From contig JANXTS010000045.1 in the NCBI GenBank assembly GCA_025352265.1, positions 1 to 64,000 on the forward strand: a stretch of DNA of 64,000 nt. Direction: 5' to 3'. The DNA comes from Variovorax sp. Lineage in GTDB: Bacteria > Pseudomonadota > Gammaproteobacteria > Burkholderiales > Burkholderiaceae_C. A program made the position numbers and the translations under genes. The notes under the pieces were generated by a model. It saw only the letters and a program-made list of their open reading frames with translations. It did no database searches and was not told the DNA's origin. Shown here piece after piece: positions 56,511 through 64,000 of this stretch (position 1 is its first letter; the number at the start of each line of letters is the position of its first letter).

Positions 56511-57233
56511 ATGTTTCGTACTGACTCGAATGCAGATGCCAATGTCGTGCGGCGCTTAACGCCAGGAGGGGGCAGTGCGCCCGCTTTTCCGGCACCGGTC
56601 CAGCCCAAGCGGCTTAGCGCCTCCCAGCGCATCACCAAGCGCGTTATCGACGTCTTCGGCGCGCTCGTTTTTTTCGCCTTGTTCGGCCCGCTCTATCTCG
56701 CAGTGGCACTTTGTGTAGCAATCAGCATGGGTCGGCCCGTGCATTTCTGGCAAAACCGGCTCGGCGAAAGAGGCCAGCGATTCCGGTTCTACAAGTTTCG
56801 TTCTATGGTGCACAACTCGGAAGAAGTCCTGGACGATTACTTGAGCGGCAACGACATGGCCCGTACCGAATGGGACACATTCCAAAAGTTGGAGAAAGAT
56901 CCACGCATTACCCCGTTGGGTCAATTCATTCGCAAACTGAGCCTCGATGAAATTCCGCAATTCTGGAATGTACTGAAGGGCGACATGAGCCTTGTCGGCC
57001 CACGCCCTTGCATGGAACGGCAGCGTTCGTTGTATGGCAAGCACTGGCCGCACTACTGCTCGATGCGCCCGGGCATCACAGGTCTATGGCAAGTCAGTGG
57101 ACGAAACAAGTTGTCTTATGCCAAGCGCGTAGAACTCGATGCTCAATATGTCGACAACTGGTCTTTGATACTCGACCTGCAAATCTTGGTGCGAACCGTA
57201 AAGACCGTGATCACTGGAGACGGATCGCGATGA
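56511..57233 (+). CDS. Priming undecaprenyl-phosphate sugar-phosphate transferase (short WcaJ/PglC-like)
   Basis: 240 residues. A cytoplasmic N-terminal tail is followed by one membrane helix (VIDVFGALVFFALFGPLYLAVALCVA near residue 45) and the bacterial sugar transferase domain. Motifs seen are RFRFYKFRSMV, LSLDEIPQFWNVLKGDMSLVGPRP and MRPGITGLWQVSGRNKLSY. It lacks the four extra N-terminal helices of WcaJ/WbaP, so it is a monotopic, PglC-like form. It transfers a sugar phosphate to undecaprenyl phosphate to start repeat-unit assembly at the inner membrane. First gene of the locus; its stop overlaps the manC start. Confidence 0.93.
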   Translation: MFRTDSNADANVVRRLTPGGGSAPAFPAPVQPKRLSASQRITKRVIDVFGALVFFALFGPLYLAVALCVAISMGRPVHFWQNRLGERGQRFRFYKFRSMVHNSEEVLDDYLSGNDMARTEWDTFQKLEKDPRITPLGQFIRKLSLDEIPQFWNVLKGDMSLVGPRPCMERQRSLYGKHWPHYCSMRPGITGLWQVSGRNKLSYAKRVELDAQYVDNWSLILDLQILVRTVKTVITGDGSR

Positions 57234-58672
57234 CTCAAATCAAGCCGGTCATTTTGTGTGGCGGCGCGGGCACACGTCTTTGGCCGCTCTCACGTAAAGC
57301 GCTCCCGAAGCAATTCGCACCCTTGCTCGATGGCAAGAGCCTGTTGCAGTTAACTTTGGAACGGCTGCGTGTGCTCAACCCCGAAGTCATGTGCGTCGCG
57401 GCGGAAGAGCACCGTTTCCTAGTCCAGGAAGCGATCGACGCAGCCTCGGTACATGGAACGCAATTGCTAGAACCCGTCGCTCGCAACACGGCGGCTGCAA
57501 TGGCCATCGCCGCACTGCTGTGTGAGCCGGAACAGCTTATGCTGTTTGCTCCGGCCGACCACCACATCCCCGATGCGGCAGGATTTGCCGAGACCGTCCG
57601 TAGCGGCGTTGAAGCGGCGTTGGCTGGGAACATCGTGACGTTCGGTGTCGCGCCGACATTTCCAAGCACGGGCTATGGCTACATCCGGCAAGGCGCTGCA
57701 CTCGGAAGCGACGGCAACATGGCGACCGCTCGTCGAGTCGATGCCTTCATCGAAAAGCCGCTGGCCGCGGATGCCATTCAACTCGTATTGGCAGGTGGAA
57801 ATTTCTGGAATGCCGGCATCGTGCTGGTGCAGGCGAGTGTGCTGGTCGATGCGCTGCAGGCGCACGCGCCAGACATCTTGGAAGCATGCAAACTCGCTAC
57901 GGCGGCACTGGAGCCCGATGGCAGTTTCCTGCGAATGAACCGCAGCGCATTCGAGAGCTGCCGCAGTCAAAGCATCGACTACGCGGTGCTTGAACAATGC
58001 GACCATGTCGCGGTGGTTCCGTTCTTAGGTGTCTGGAGCGATGTGGGCAGCTGGAACGCAGTTGCCGAGCTCTATCCGGAAGATGCCGACGGCAACCGTG
58101 TACATGGCCAGGGCTTTTCGGTTGACTCGCGCAACACGTTCATCCACGCACCGAACCGGCCGGTTGTGGCACTCGGGACCGACGATCTCATCATCGTGGA
58201 CACACCGGACGCAGTGCTGGTTGCACATGCGAGCAGTGCAGAGCAAGTGAAACATGTGGTGAACCTGCTCGTGTCGACTGGACAGGTCCAAGCTACCGAA
58301 CACCGTCGCGTCGCAAGACCTTGGGGCGCCTACGACAGCGTCGATAACGGCGAGCGCTTCGAAGTAAAACGGCTGAGCGTCAAGCCCGGCGCCAGGCTTT
58401 CGCTGCGCATGCATCATCACCGCGCCGAGCACTGGGTCGTCGTGAAAGGCACCGCTCGCGTCACACGCGACAACGAGACCACCCTGTTGCGCGAGAACGA
58501 ATCGATCTATATCCCGTTGGGCAGCGTCTATCGACTGGAGAATCCGGGAAAGATCCCGCTCGAAGTGATCGAAATTCAGTCCGGGAGCTACCTCGGCAAG
58601 GACGACATCGTGCGCTTCGACGACAACTATGGTGTCGTTATTCCTGTCACCGTGCCGCGCAAACACGCATAA
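57230..58672 (+). CDS. manC: Mannose-1-phosphate guanylyltransferase / mannose-6-phosphate isomerase
   Basis: 480 residues, the bifunctional type II form. The pyrophosphorylase domain has ILCGGAGTRLWPLSRKALPK at the N-terminus, FIEKP near 175 and NAGIVL near 200. The C-terminal cupin-type isomerase domain has VKPGARLSLRMHHHRAEHWVVV near residue 385 with metal-binding His residues. It makes GDP-mannose, the precursor for Gmd and Fcl encoded downstream. ATG 57230 overlaps the previous stop (ATGA); the long upstream extension of the frame is not coding. Confidence 0.95.
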   Translation: MTQIKPVILCGGAGTRLWPLSRKALPKQFAPLLDGKSLLQLTLERLRVLNPEVMCVAAEEHRFLVQEAIDAASVHGTQLLEPVARNTAAAMAIAALLCEPEQLMLFAPADHHIPDAAGFAETVRSGVEAALAGNIVTFGVAPTFPSTGYGYIRQGAALGSDGNMATARRVDAFIEKPLAADAIQLVLAGGNFWNAGIVLVQASVLVDALQAHAPDILEACKLATAALEPDGSFLRMNRSAFESCRSQSIDYAVLEQCDHVAVVPFLGVWSDVGSWNAVAELYPEDADGNRVHGQGFSVDSRNTFIHAPNRPVVALGTDDLIIVDTPDAVLVAHASSAEQVKHVVNLLVSTGQVQATEHRRVARPWGAYDSVDNGERFEVKRLSVKPGARLSLRMHHHRAEHWVVVKGTARVTRDNETTLLRENESIYIPLGSVYRLENPGKIPLEVIEIQSGSYLGKDDIVRFDDNYGVVIPVTVPRKHA

Positions 58673-58693
58673 CCGACCGCCTGGAGCACCTTA

Positions 58694-59680
58694 ATGAGCT
58701 TGCCTTCCAACACATCGAAGCGAATCTACGTTGCCGGCCATCGAGGCATGGTGGGCAGCGCAATTGTTCGCGAACTGCGGCGTCGCGGATTCATGAACAT
58801 CGTGACGCGTACCCGCAGCCAGCTCGACCTGACCAACCAAAGCGAGGTCAAGGCCTTCTTTAAAAGCGAGGCGGTCGACGAGGTCTACATGGCAGCGGCC
58901 AAGGTCGGCGGCATTCACGCCAACAACACCTACCCGGCGGAGTTCATCTACTCCAACCTGATGGTCGAAGCCAATGTCGTGCATGAGGCTTGGCGCGCGG
59001 GCGTCCACAAGCTGCTGTTTCTCGGGTCGAGCTGCATCTATCCGCGACTGGCACCACAGCCAATGGCGGAGAACGCATTGCTTTCGGGCTCGCTCGAGCC
59101 CACAAACGAGCCCTACGCGGTCGCCAAGATCGCAGGCATCAAGCTGTGCGAAAGCTACAACCGTCAATATGGCACCGACTACCGCAGCGTCATGCCAACC
59201 AACCTATATGGCCCAGGCGACAATTACCACCCTGAAAACAGCCACGTATTGCCGGCGATGATCCGCCGCTTCCACGAAGCGAAGCTGGCTGAAGCGCCGC
59301 AAGTCGTCATCTGGGGTACGGGCTCTGCCAAGCGCGAGTTCCTGTACGTCGACGACATGGCCAAGGCCTGCATTCACGTGATGGATCTGTCCCCGGACAC
59401 CTACAAGGCGAACACCGAGGTCATGCACAGCCACATCAATGTCGGCACAGGTGAGGATCTTTCGATCGCGGACCTCGCGCGCCTGGTCGCCAAGGTCATT
59501 AGCTACGAAGGGGAGATCGTTCAGGATGTGAGCAAGCCCGACGGCGCGCCCCGCAAGCTGCTGAACGTTGGCAGACTGAACAATTTGGGCTGGCAGGCCA
59601 GCACTGAACTCGGAGCCGGTATTGCGCTGGCGTACGAAGACTTTCTTGAAACCACGCAATCCGTAGAGCACGCTCAATGA
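58694..59680 (+). CDS. fcl: GDP-L-fucose synthase
   Basis: 328 residues, extended SDR. NADP-binding [15 protein letters not shown], then [17 protein letters not shown] with the catalytic Ser, and [16 protein letters not shown] with Tyr-x3-Lys. Epimerase/reductase that turns GDP-4-keto-6-deoxymannose into GDP-L-fucose. Ribosome binding site GGAG about 10 bases before the ATG. Its stop overlaps the gmd start (ATGA). The order fcl then gmd is the reverse of the E. coli colanic acid locus. Confidence 0.94.
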   Translation: MSLPSNTSKRIYVAGHRGMVGSAIVRELRRRGFMNIVTRTRSQLDLTNQSEVKAFFKSEAVDEVYMAAAKVGGIHANNTYPAEFIYSNLMVEANVVHEAWRAGVHKLLFLGSSCIYPRLAPQPMAENALLSGSLEPTNEPYAVAKIAGIKLCESYNRQYGTDYRSVMPTNLYGPGDNYHPENSHVLPAMIRRFHEAKLAEAPQVVIWGTGSAKREFLYVDDMAKACIHVMDLSPDTYKANTEVMHSHINVGTGEDLSIADLARLVAKVISYEGEIVQDVSKPDGAPRKLLNVGRLNNLGWQASTELGAGIALAYEDFLETTQSVEHAQ

Positions 59681-60801
59681 CTTTGAAGAAAGCCCTGATC
59701 ACCGGGATCACAGGTCAGGATGGTTCGTATCTTGCGGAACTGCTAATCGAGAAGGGCTATGAAGTGCACGGCATCAAGCGCCGTGCTTCGTCGTTCAACA
59801 CCGAGCGCATCGATCATTTACTCGAAACCTCGCCGGACCGCGATCGTCGTTTGCACATGCACTATGGCGACCTGACGGACACAAGCAACCTGACGAGCAT
59901 CGTTCAGCAAGTTCAGCCCGACGAGGTCTACAACCTCGGCGCGCAAAGCCATGTAGCAGTGAGCTTCGATTCGCCCGAATACACCGCCAATGTCGATGCG
60001 ATGGGCACGCTTCGGTTGCTTGAAGCAATTCGAATTCTCGGGCTTCAGCACAAGACCCGCTTTTACCAGGCCAGCACCAGCGAACTGTACGGGCTGGTGC
60101 AGGAAATTCCGCAGCGCGAGACAACACCGTTCTATCCGCGCAGTCCCTATGGTGTGGCCAAGCTCTATGCCTACTGGATCACTAAAAATTACCGCGAGGC
60201 GTACGGCATGTATGCGTGTAACGGTGTTCTGTTCAATCACGAGAGCCCGCGTCGTGGAGAGACCTTCGTTACCCGCAAGATCACACGCGGATTGACCAAT
60301 ATTGCCCAGGGCCTCGAGCAGTGCATTTCCATGGGTAACCTGGATGCGTTGCGCGACTGGGGCCATGCACAAGACTACGTTCGCATGCAGTGGATGATGT
60401 TGCAGCAGCAAGAAGCTCGTGATTACGTCATCGCGACCGGCGTGCAATACAGTGTTCGCGAATTCATTTCCAAAGCAGCCGAGCAGTTGGGTGTCACGCT
60501 CGACTTCGTCGGCAAGGGCGTTGAAGAAAAAGCGATCGTGCGCAATGTCATCGGTGACAAGGCGCCAGCCATTCAGGTGGGTCAGGTCCTCGTGCAAGTC
60601 GAGGCTAAGTATTTCCGCCCTGCCGAAGTCGAAACTCTCCTAGGCGATCCTTCACTAGCAAAGTCGGATCTCGGTTGGGTCCCGCAGATCACTCTCGACA
60701 CCATGATCGAAGAGATGGTGGCAAGCGACCTCGATCGCGCCAAAAGATATGCCCTGCTTAAGACGCACGGCTACTCGCTACCCGTAAGCAAGGAAGATTG
60801 A
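59677..60801 (+). CDS. gmd: GDP-mannose 4,6-dehydratase
   Basis: 374 residues, extended [19 protein letters not shown] at the N-terminus, the GMD-specific [24 protein letters not shown] with the catalytic Thr/Ser-Glu, and [13 protein letters not shown] with Tyr-x3-Lys. [19 protein letters not shown] is family specific. It dehydrates GDP-mannose to the 4-keto-6-deoxy intermediate for Fcl. Confidence 0.96.
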   Translation: MTLKKALITGITGQDGSYLAELLIEKGYEVHGIKRRASSFNTERIDHLLETSPDRDRRLHMHYGDLTDTSNLTSIVQQVQPDEVYNLGAQSHVAVSFDSPEYTANVDAMGTLRLLEAIRILGLQHKTRFYQASTSELYGLVQEIPQRETTPFYPRSPYGVAKLYAYWITKNYREAYGMYACNGVLFNHESPRRGETFVTRKITRGLTNIAQGLEQCISMGNLDALRDWGHAQDYVRMQWMMLQQQEARDYVIATGVQYSVREFISKAAEQLGVTLDFVGKGVEEKAIVRNVIGDKAPAIQVGQVLVQVEAKYFRPAEVETLLGDPSLAKSDLGWVPQITLDTMIEEMVASDLDRAKRYALLKTHGYSLPVSKED

Positions 60802-60811
60802 GCGCACTCCC

Positions 60812-62323
60812 ATGGTGATCTCTCTACGCCGTTTTGCGAGCAACGCCGCACTGTCCGTGCTGCAAGTGCTCGTCTCCGGCGTGATCCTTTTTTTGCTTTA
60901 CCGCTATCTGCTCAAGCACCTCGGTGCCGAGCAGCTGGGCCTGTGGTCGGTGTTGCTGGCCAGCACGTCATTCGCCCGACTGAGTGATTTCGGGTTGACT
61001 GGCGGCGTCGTCAAGTTCGTCGCCCGCTATCGCGGCAAGGACGACGCGGTAGGTGCATCGGAAGTTGTCCAGACCACTGTACTCACCATCGCCATCGTGA
61101 TGGGTGTGGCGCTGCTGGCGCTCTACCCGTTGCTCATCCACATTCTGAATTGGACGCTGCCCGCTGCCTCCATCAACGAAGCGCGCAGCATCCTGCCGTG
61201 GGCTGTGTTGAGTGTATGGGTGGGTGCGATTGCCGGTGTATTTCAGGCAGGTATCGACGGTTGCCAGCGCGCCGGATTGAGGCATCTCATTTCCATCGGC
61301 GGAAACGTATTCCTGATTGTCTGTGTCATCTGGTTCGTACCCAAATACGGCCTGGAGGCTTTGGCGCGAGTGCAGGTCGCGCAATGGTTCGTGGTTAGTC
61401 TGGCGAACTGGGTGGTGCTGCGCCTCATCATGAAAGAGTTGCCGCTCATTCCATGGCGCTGGTCCAAGCCGCGCTTCAAGGAAATGCTTGGTTATGGGCT
61501 GAATTTCCAATTCGTGATGATCGCGGTCATGCTGTGCGACCCGGTAACCAAGATCCTGATGAGCCGGTTCGGTGGTTTGAGCTCGGCGGCGTATTACGAA
61601 ATGGCAAGCCAGCTCGTCATCCGCGTTCGGACCTTGCTTGTGTCGGCGAATGCGGTCATCGTTCCCGTCATTGCGGAGCTTCAGGAAAAGTCGCCGGAGA
61701 AGTTGCGTGACGTCTACGTCCGTGCCTACGAAACGGTGTTCTTCTTGGCACTCCCAGTTTACGCAGGCATGTTCCTGTTATTGCCTTTGGTTTCGGACGT
61801 CTGGATCGGCCGCGTCGAGCCACAGTTCATCGTCTTCGCTGCCATCCTGATCGGCACCTACTTCCTGAACAATCTGGAAGTACCCGCGTACTTCGATAAT
61901 CTCGGCACGGGCGAACTCGGCTGGAACAGCGTGGCGCACTTCACCATGGCCGCGCTGAACGCCGCACTGGGCGCGCTGTTCGGCTACCTGTACGGCGCTG
62001 TCGGCGTCGCAGCAGGCGCATCCATCGCTTTGCTGGTGTCGAGCGCGATGGTGCTGTGGGTCGTCAACCGCAAGTACAAGGTGCCGATGCGGCAATTGAT
62101 CCCGCGCGATCACCGCCTGATCGCCTTGGTCATCGGCTGCGTCACGGTCGCCGGCATAGCGTGGTTGGCGTGGATTCAGAGCCAAGGTCTCAATATCCTT
62201 ACGAACACGGGCATGGCGGTTGCGGCATTCGTGGTCGCGTACGTCGCGGTCGGCTGGAGGCATCCGTACCGCCATCAAATCGAGCGCTCCTGGCGCGACC
62301 ATTTCTCGAGGACCGCCAAATGA
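60812..62323 (+). CDS. Polysaccharide flippase (Wzx / MATE-like fold)
   Basis: 503 residues, about 12-14 predicted membrane segments from hydrophobic runs, starting MVISLRRFASNAALSVLQVLVSG. The layout (LWSVLLASTSFARLSDFGLTGGVVKFVARYRG near residue 45) is that of the polysaccharide biosynthesis/export family. It would flip the lipid-linked repeat unit to the periplasm. It begins 10 bp after gmd; the stop overlaps the next ATG. Confidence 0.87.
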   Translation: MVISLRRFASNAALSVLQVLVSGVILFLLYRYLLKHLGAEQLGLWSVLLASTSFARLSDFGLTGGVVKFVARYRGKDDAVGASEVVQTTVLTIAIVMGVALLALYPLLIHILNWTLPAASINEARSILPWAVLSVWVGAIAGVFQAGIDGCQRAGLRHLISIGGNVFLIVCVIWFVPKYGLEALARVQVAQWFVVSLANWVVLRLIMKELPLIPWRWSKPRFKEMLGYGLNFQFVMIAVMLCDPVTKILMSRFGGLSSAAYYEMASQLVIRVRTLLVSANAVIVPVIAELQEKSPEKLRDVYVRAYETVFFLALPVYAGMFLLLPLVSDVWIGRVEPQFIVFAAILIGTYFLNNLEVPAYFDNLGTGELGWNSVAHFTMAALNAALGALFGYLYGAVGVAAGASIALLVSSAMVLWVVNRKYKVPMRQLIPRDHRLIALVIGCVTVAGIAWLAWIQSQGLNILTNTGMAVAAFVVAYVAVGWRHPYRHQIERSWRDHFSRTAK

Positions 62324-63594
62324 GCACAGCCGTCGTATCGCCTATCTCGATCCCACTCTCTTCGCTCCGCGTGATGTGGATCGCGATGGGGATGCTTGCG
62401 GCGATCAAGGTCAACGTCATCGGAGAGATCTACATCGGCGAGATACTGGCGCTTGTTGCACTGCCGTTCCTGTTGTTAAAACGGCGGATAGACAGGAACA
62501 TCGCTTTTGTCATCGGCCTCGCAGTGTTCTGGAGTGCAGGGCAATTCATATCCGACCTGATCAACCAGACCGATCGCAACCTGTCGCTCAAGGGCGTGCT
62601 GGCGCCTCTTGTGTTCGCCGCCACGATCGGCTCGACGATGATTCTTTTCGAGCGCTACCCAAAGCGCATGCCATCACTGTTGCTGGGCGTTGTCCTTACG
62701 CTATTCGTCGATGTGATCTTCCAGCCCACGCCTGAGCAAATCTTCGAGCCCTGGAAATGGGGATACGGCGTCGCAATTCTGGGAGTCGGCCTGGTCTGGC
62801 TCTCGTTCTTCCGTGCGCGAAGCCTGTTGATCATGAGCCTCGCGGTGCTTGCCTTTTTTGTTGCATGTATTCTCGCCAGCGCGCGATCGCTTGCCATGAT
62901 TCCCCTCGCAGGTTTCGCGGCTTACATTTTCTGGCACACCGACGTTGCACGCGGTTCCAAGCGCTGGCTCACTGGCCGCTTCGGGCCTTTCAAGATCGCG
63001 GCGCTCGTGATCGCTGTAACCTGGGCATTGAACACCGGCCTGACAGCGTTTTTCTCATCCGGCATCCTTGACCCGTTTCTTGCACCGACAGTGTCGGCCA
63101 AATACAAGCAGCAGGCTTCAGCCGACGTGGGGCTGCTTCTTGCCGGCCGTTCCGAATCGCTCATCTCGATCCAGGCGTATCTTGATGCGCCTATCGTCGG
63201 CCATGGTTCGTGGGCGCAAGACAAGTCCGGCTACATCTCGCGCTACACCGCGCTGTTGTACAAGCTGGGCATCACCGACAACCTTAACAATGACGATGCG
63301 AACGACCTCGCACTCATTCCCGCGCACTCGTATTTCTTTGGTGCCCTGGTGTGGAGTGGCTTGGCAGGCGGCATCTTCTGGATTGCCTTTACGTTCCGTG
63401 TCATCAAGCGATATTTGAAGTTCGCTGCGCGCCTTCCGCTTTACTTCCATGTGGGCTTGGTCAACTTGCTCTGGAACCTCTTTTTCTCCCCCTTCGGCGC
63501 CGACGCGCGCTGGGCCGTCGCGGTGTTTATCGCTGCGCTATTTGCCTGTTGCAACCGGCTAGGCAAAGCCACCACTCAGGCTCCCGCCGCGTGA
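62320..63594 (+). CDS. O-antigen polymerase/ligase-like membrane protein
   Basis: 424 residues with about 10-12 hydrophobic segments. A large hydrophilic loop near residues 245-330 (APTVSAKYKQQASADVGLLLAGRSESLISIQAYLDAPIVGHG) resembles the periplasmic loop of the Wzy/WaaL family with its conserved Arg and the (P)xxGxG turn. It could be the polymerase of a Wzx/Wzy pathway or a ligase; sequence alone does not separate them. ATG 62320 overlaps the flippase stop (ATGA). Confidence 0.8.
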   Translation: MSTAVVSPISIPLSSLRVMWIAMGMLAAIKVNVIGEIYIGEILALVALPFLLLKRRIDRNIAFVIGLAVFWSAGQFISDLINQTDRNLSLKGVLAPLVFAATIGSTMILFERYPKRMPSLLLGVVLTLFVDVIFQPTPEQIFEPWKWGYGVAILGVGLVWLSFFRARSLLIMSLAVLAFFVACILASARSLAMIPLAGFAAYIFWHTDVARGSKRWLTGRFGPFKIAALVIAVTWALNTGLTAFFSSGILDPFLAPTVSAKYKQQASADVGLLLAGRSESLISIQAYLDAPIVGHGSWAQDKSGYISRYTALLYKLGITDNLNNDDANDLALIPAHSYFFGALVWSGLAGGIFWIAFTFRVIKRYLKFAARLPLYFHVGLVNLLWNLFFSPFGADARWAVAVFIAALFACCNRLGKATTQAPAA

Positions 63595-64000
63595 AACTCC
63601 TGCATCTCGTTTCTTCGATCGATCCACGGGGAGGCGGCATTTCCGAAGGCGTCGTGCGGCTTCAAAGCGCCTTGTCGCGGGCTGGTCATGAAGGGGAAAT
63701 CCTGACGCTCGATGCGCCAGACGCGCCGTTCGTCAAATCTTTTCCTGCGAAGATCCACGCGCTCGGGCCTTCGCGCGCCACCTATGCATACACGCCCGGT
63801 TTGACACCATGGCTGCGGCTGCATGCCGCCGAATACGACGCCGTCATCGTGAACGGACTTTGGCAGTACACCGGTTTGGGCGCCTTGCGAGCGCTCAATG
63901 CCCTGGGTGATGGTGCACCGCCCTACTTCGTGTTTCCGCATGGCATGCTTGACCCTTGGTTCAAGCGACGATATCCGCTCAAGCACTTGAAGAAATGTTT
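63591..64000 (+). CDS. Glycosyltransferase family 4-like, 5' part (runs off window)
   Basis: Starts with GTG at 63591, sharing bases with the previous stop (GTGA). 136 codons are present. MKLLHLVSSIDPRGGGISEG is the usual GT-B N-terminal strand and glycine loop; VIVNGLWQYTGLGAL and YFVFPHGMLDPWFKRRYPLKH match a GT4 subgroup common in exopolysaccharide loci. The donor-binding C-terminal domain is outside the window. Confidence 0.85.
   Translation, partial: MKLLHLVSSIDPRGGGISEGVVRLQSALSRAGHEGEILTLDAPDAPFVKSFPAKIHALGPSRATYAYTPGLTPWLRLHAAEYDAVIVNGLWQYTGLGALRALNALGDGAPPYFVFPHGMLDPWFKRRYPLKHLKKC

Noticed and set aside
1..64000. CRISPR arrays, prophage, insertion sequences, tRNA or rRNA genes
   Set aside because: No regularly spaced direct repeats, transposase or integrase genes, or tRNA/rRNA signatures were seen on either strand.

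Overview
The window is chromosomal DNA of a GC-rich betaproteobacterium of the order Burkholderiales. Gene content and order point to Comamonadaceae, probably Variovorax or a close relative. The evidence is the leuCDB-asd-fimV-truA-trpFBA-accD string, the nagZ-acpS-pdxJ-recO-era-rnc-lepB-lepA-mucD-rseB-rseA-rpoE-fab-plsX-rpmF string, and an intergenic repeat resembling one common in that family. The genus is inferred; there is no rRNA in the window. No tRNA, rRNA, insertion sequence, prophage or CRISPR array was seen.

Region 1 (1-8.8 kb) is an accessory sugar or polyol catabolic island. A minus-strand operon (ABC ATPase, permease, periplasmic binding protein, SDR dehydrogenase, RpiB/LacA-type isomerase, SorC-type regulator) faces a plus-strand pair (fused DhaK-DhaL ketose kinase and HAD phosphatase). 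The two arms are separated by a short divergent promoter region carrying a perfect inverted repeat. The enzyme set, the SorC regulator and the loss of the ring-opening His in the isomerase fit uptake, oxidation, phosphorylation and isomerisation of a four-carbon polyol or ketose (erythritol, threitol or erythrulose type). Two intergenic short tandem repeats lie inside the island.

Region 2 (8.9-26.9 kb) is plus-strand housekeeping: a LysR regulator, leucine synthesis (leuCDB), asd, the polar hub protein FimV, TruA, tryptophan synthesis (trpF, trpB, trpA) and accD. A minus-strand YggT-family gene follows, then a LON-domain protein, lysS, an Hsp70-like protein and a YgjP-like metallopeptidase.

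Region 3 (26.9-46.4 kb) is about 19.5 kb of minus-strand genes, nearly all co-oriented and often overlapping by 4 bp. In transcription order it runs yceD, rpmF, plsX, fabH, fabD, fabG, acpP, fabF, a small YgfX-like membrane protein, rpoE, rseA, rseB, mucD, lepA, lepB, DUF4845, rnc, era, recO, pdxJ, acpS, nagZ. It couples fatty acid and phospholipid synthesis, the sigma-E envelope stress system, protein secretion and RNA processing. Hairpins with U-tracts lie between rpmF and plsX and between mucD and lepA. rseA carries a hexanucleotide tandem repeat.

Region 4 (46.4-56.0 kb) has maf/yceF, a tetrapyrrole-methylase-type methyltransferase and an MFS transporter on the plus strand. The minus strand carries sppA, a Rieske protein, a Gph-like HAD phosphatase and rluC. 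The plus strand then has rne, with a long structured leader and a strong terminator.

Region 5 (56.0-64.0 kb) is the start of an exopolysaccharide or O-antigen locus: priming sugar-phosphate transferase, manC, fcl, gmd, a Wzx-type flippase, a Wzy/WaaL-type membrane protein and the 5' part of a glycosyltransferase that runs off the window. GDP-mannose converted to GDP-L-fucose is the predicted sugar donor branch.
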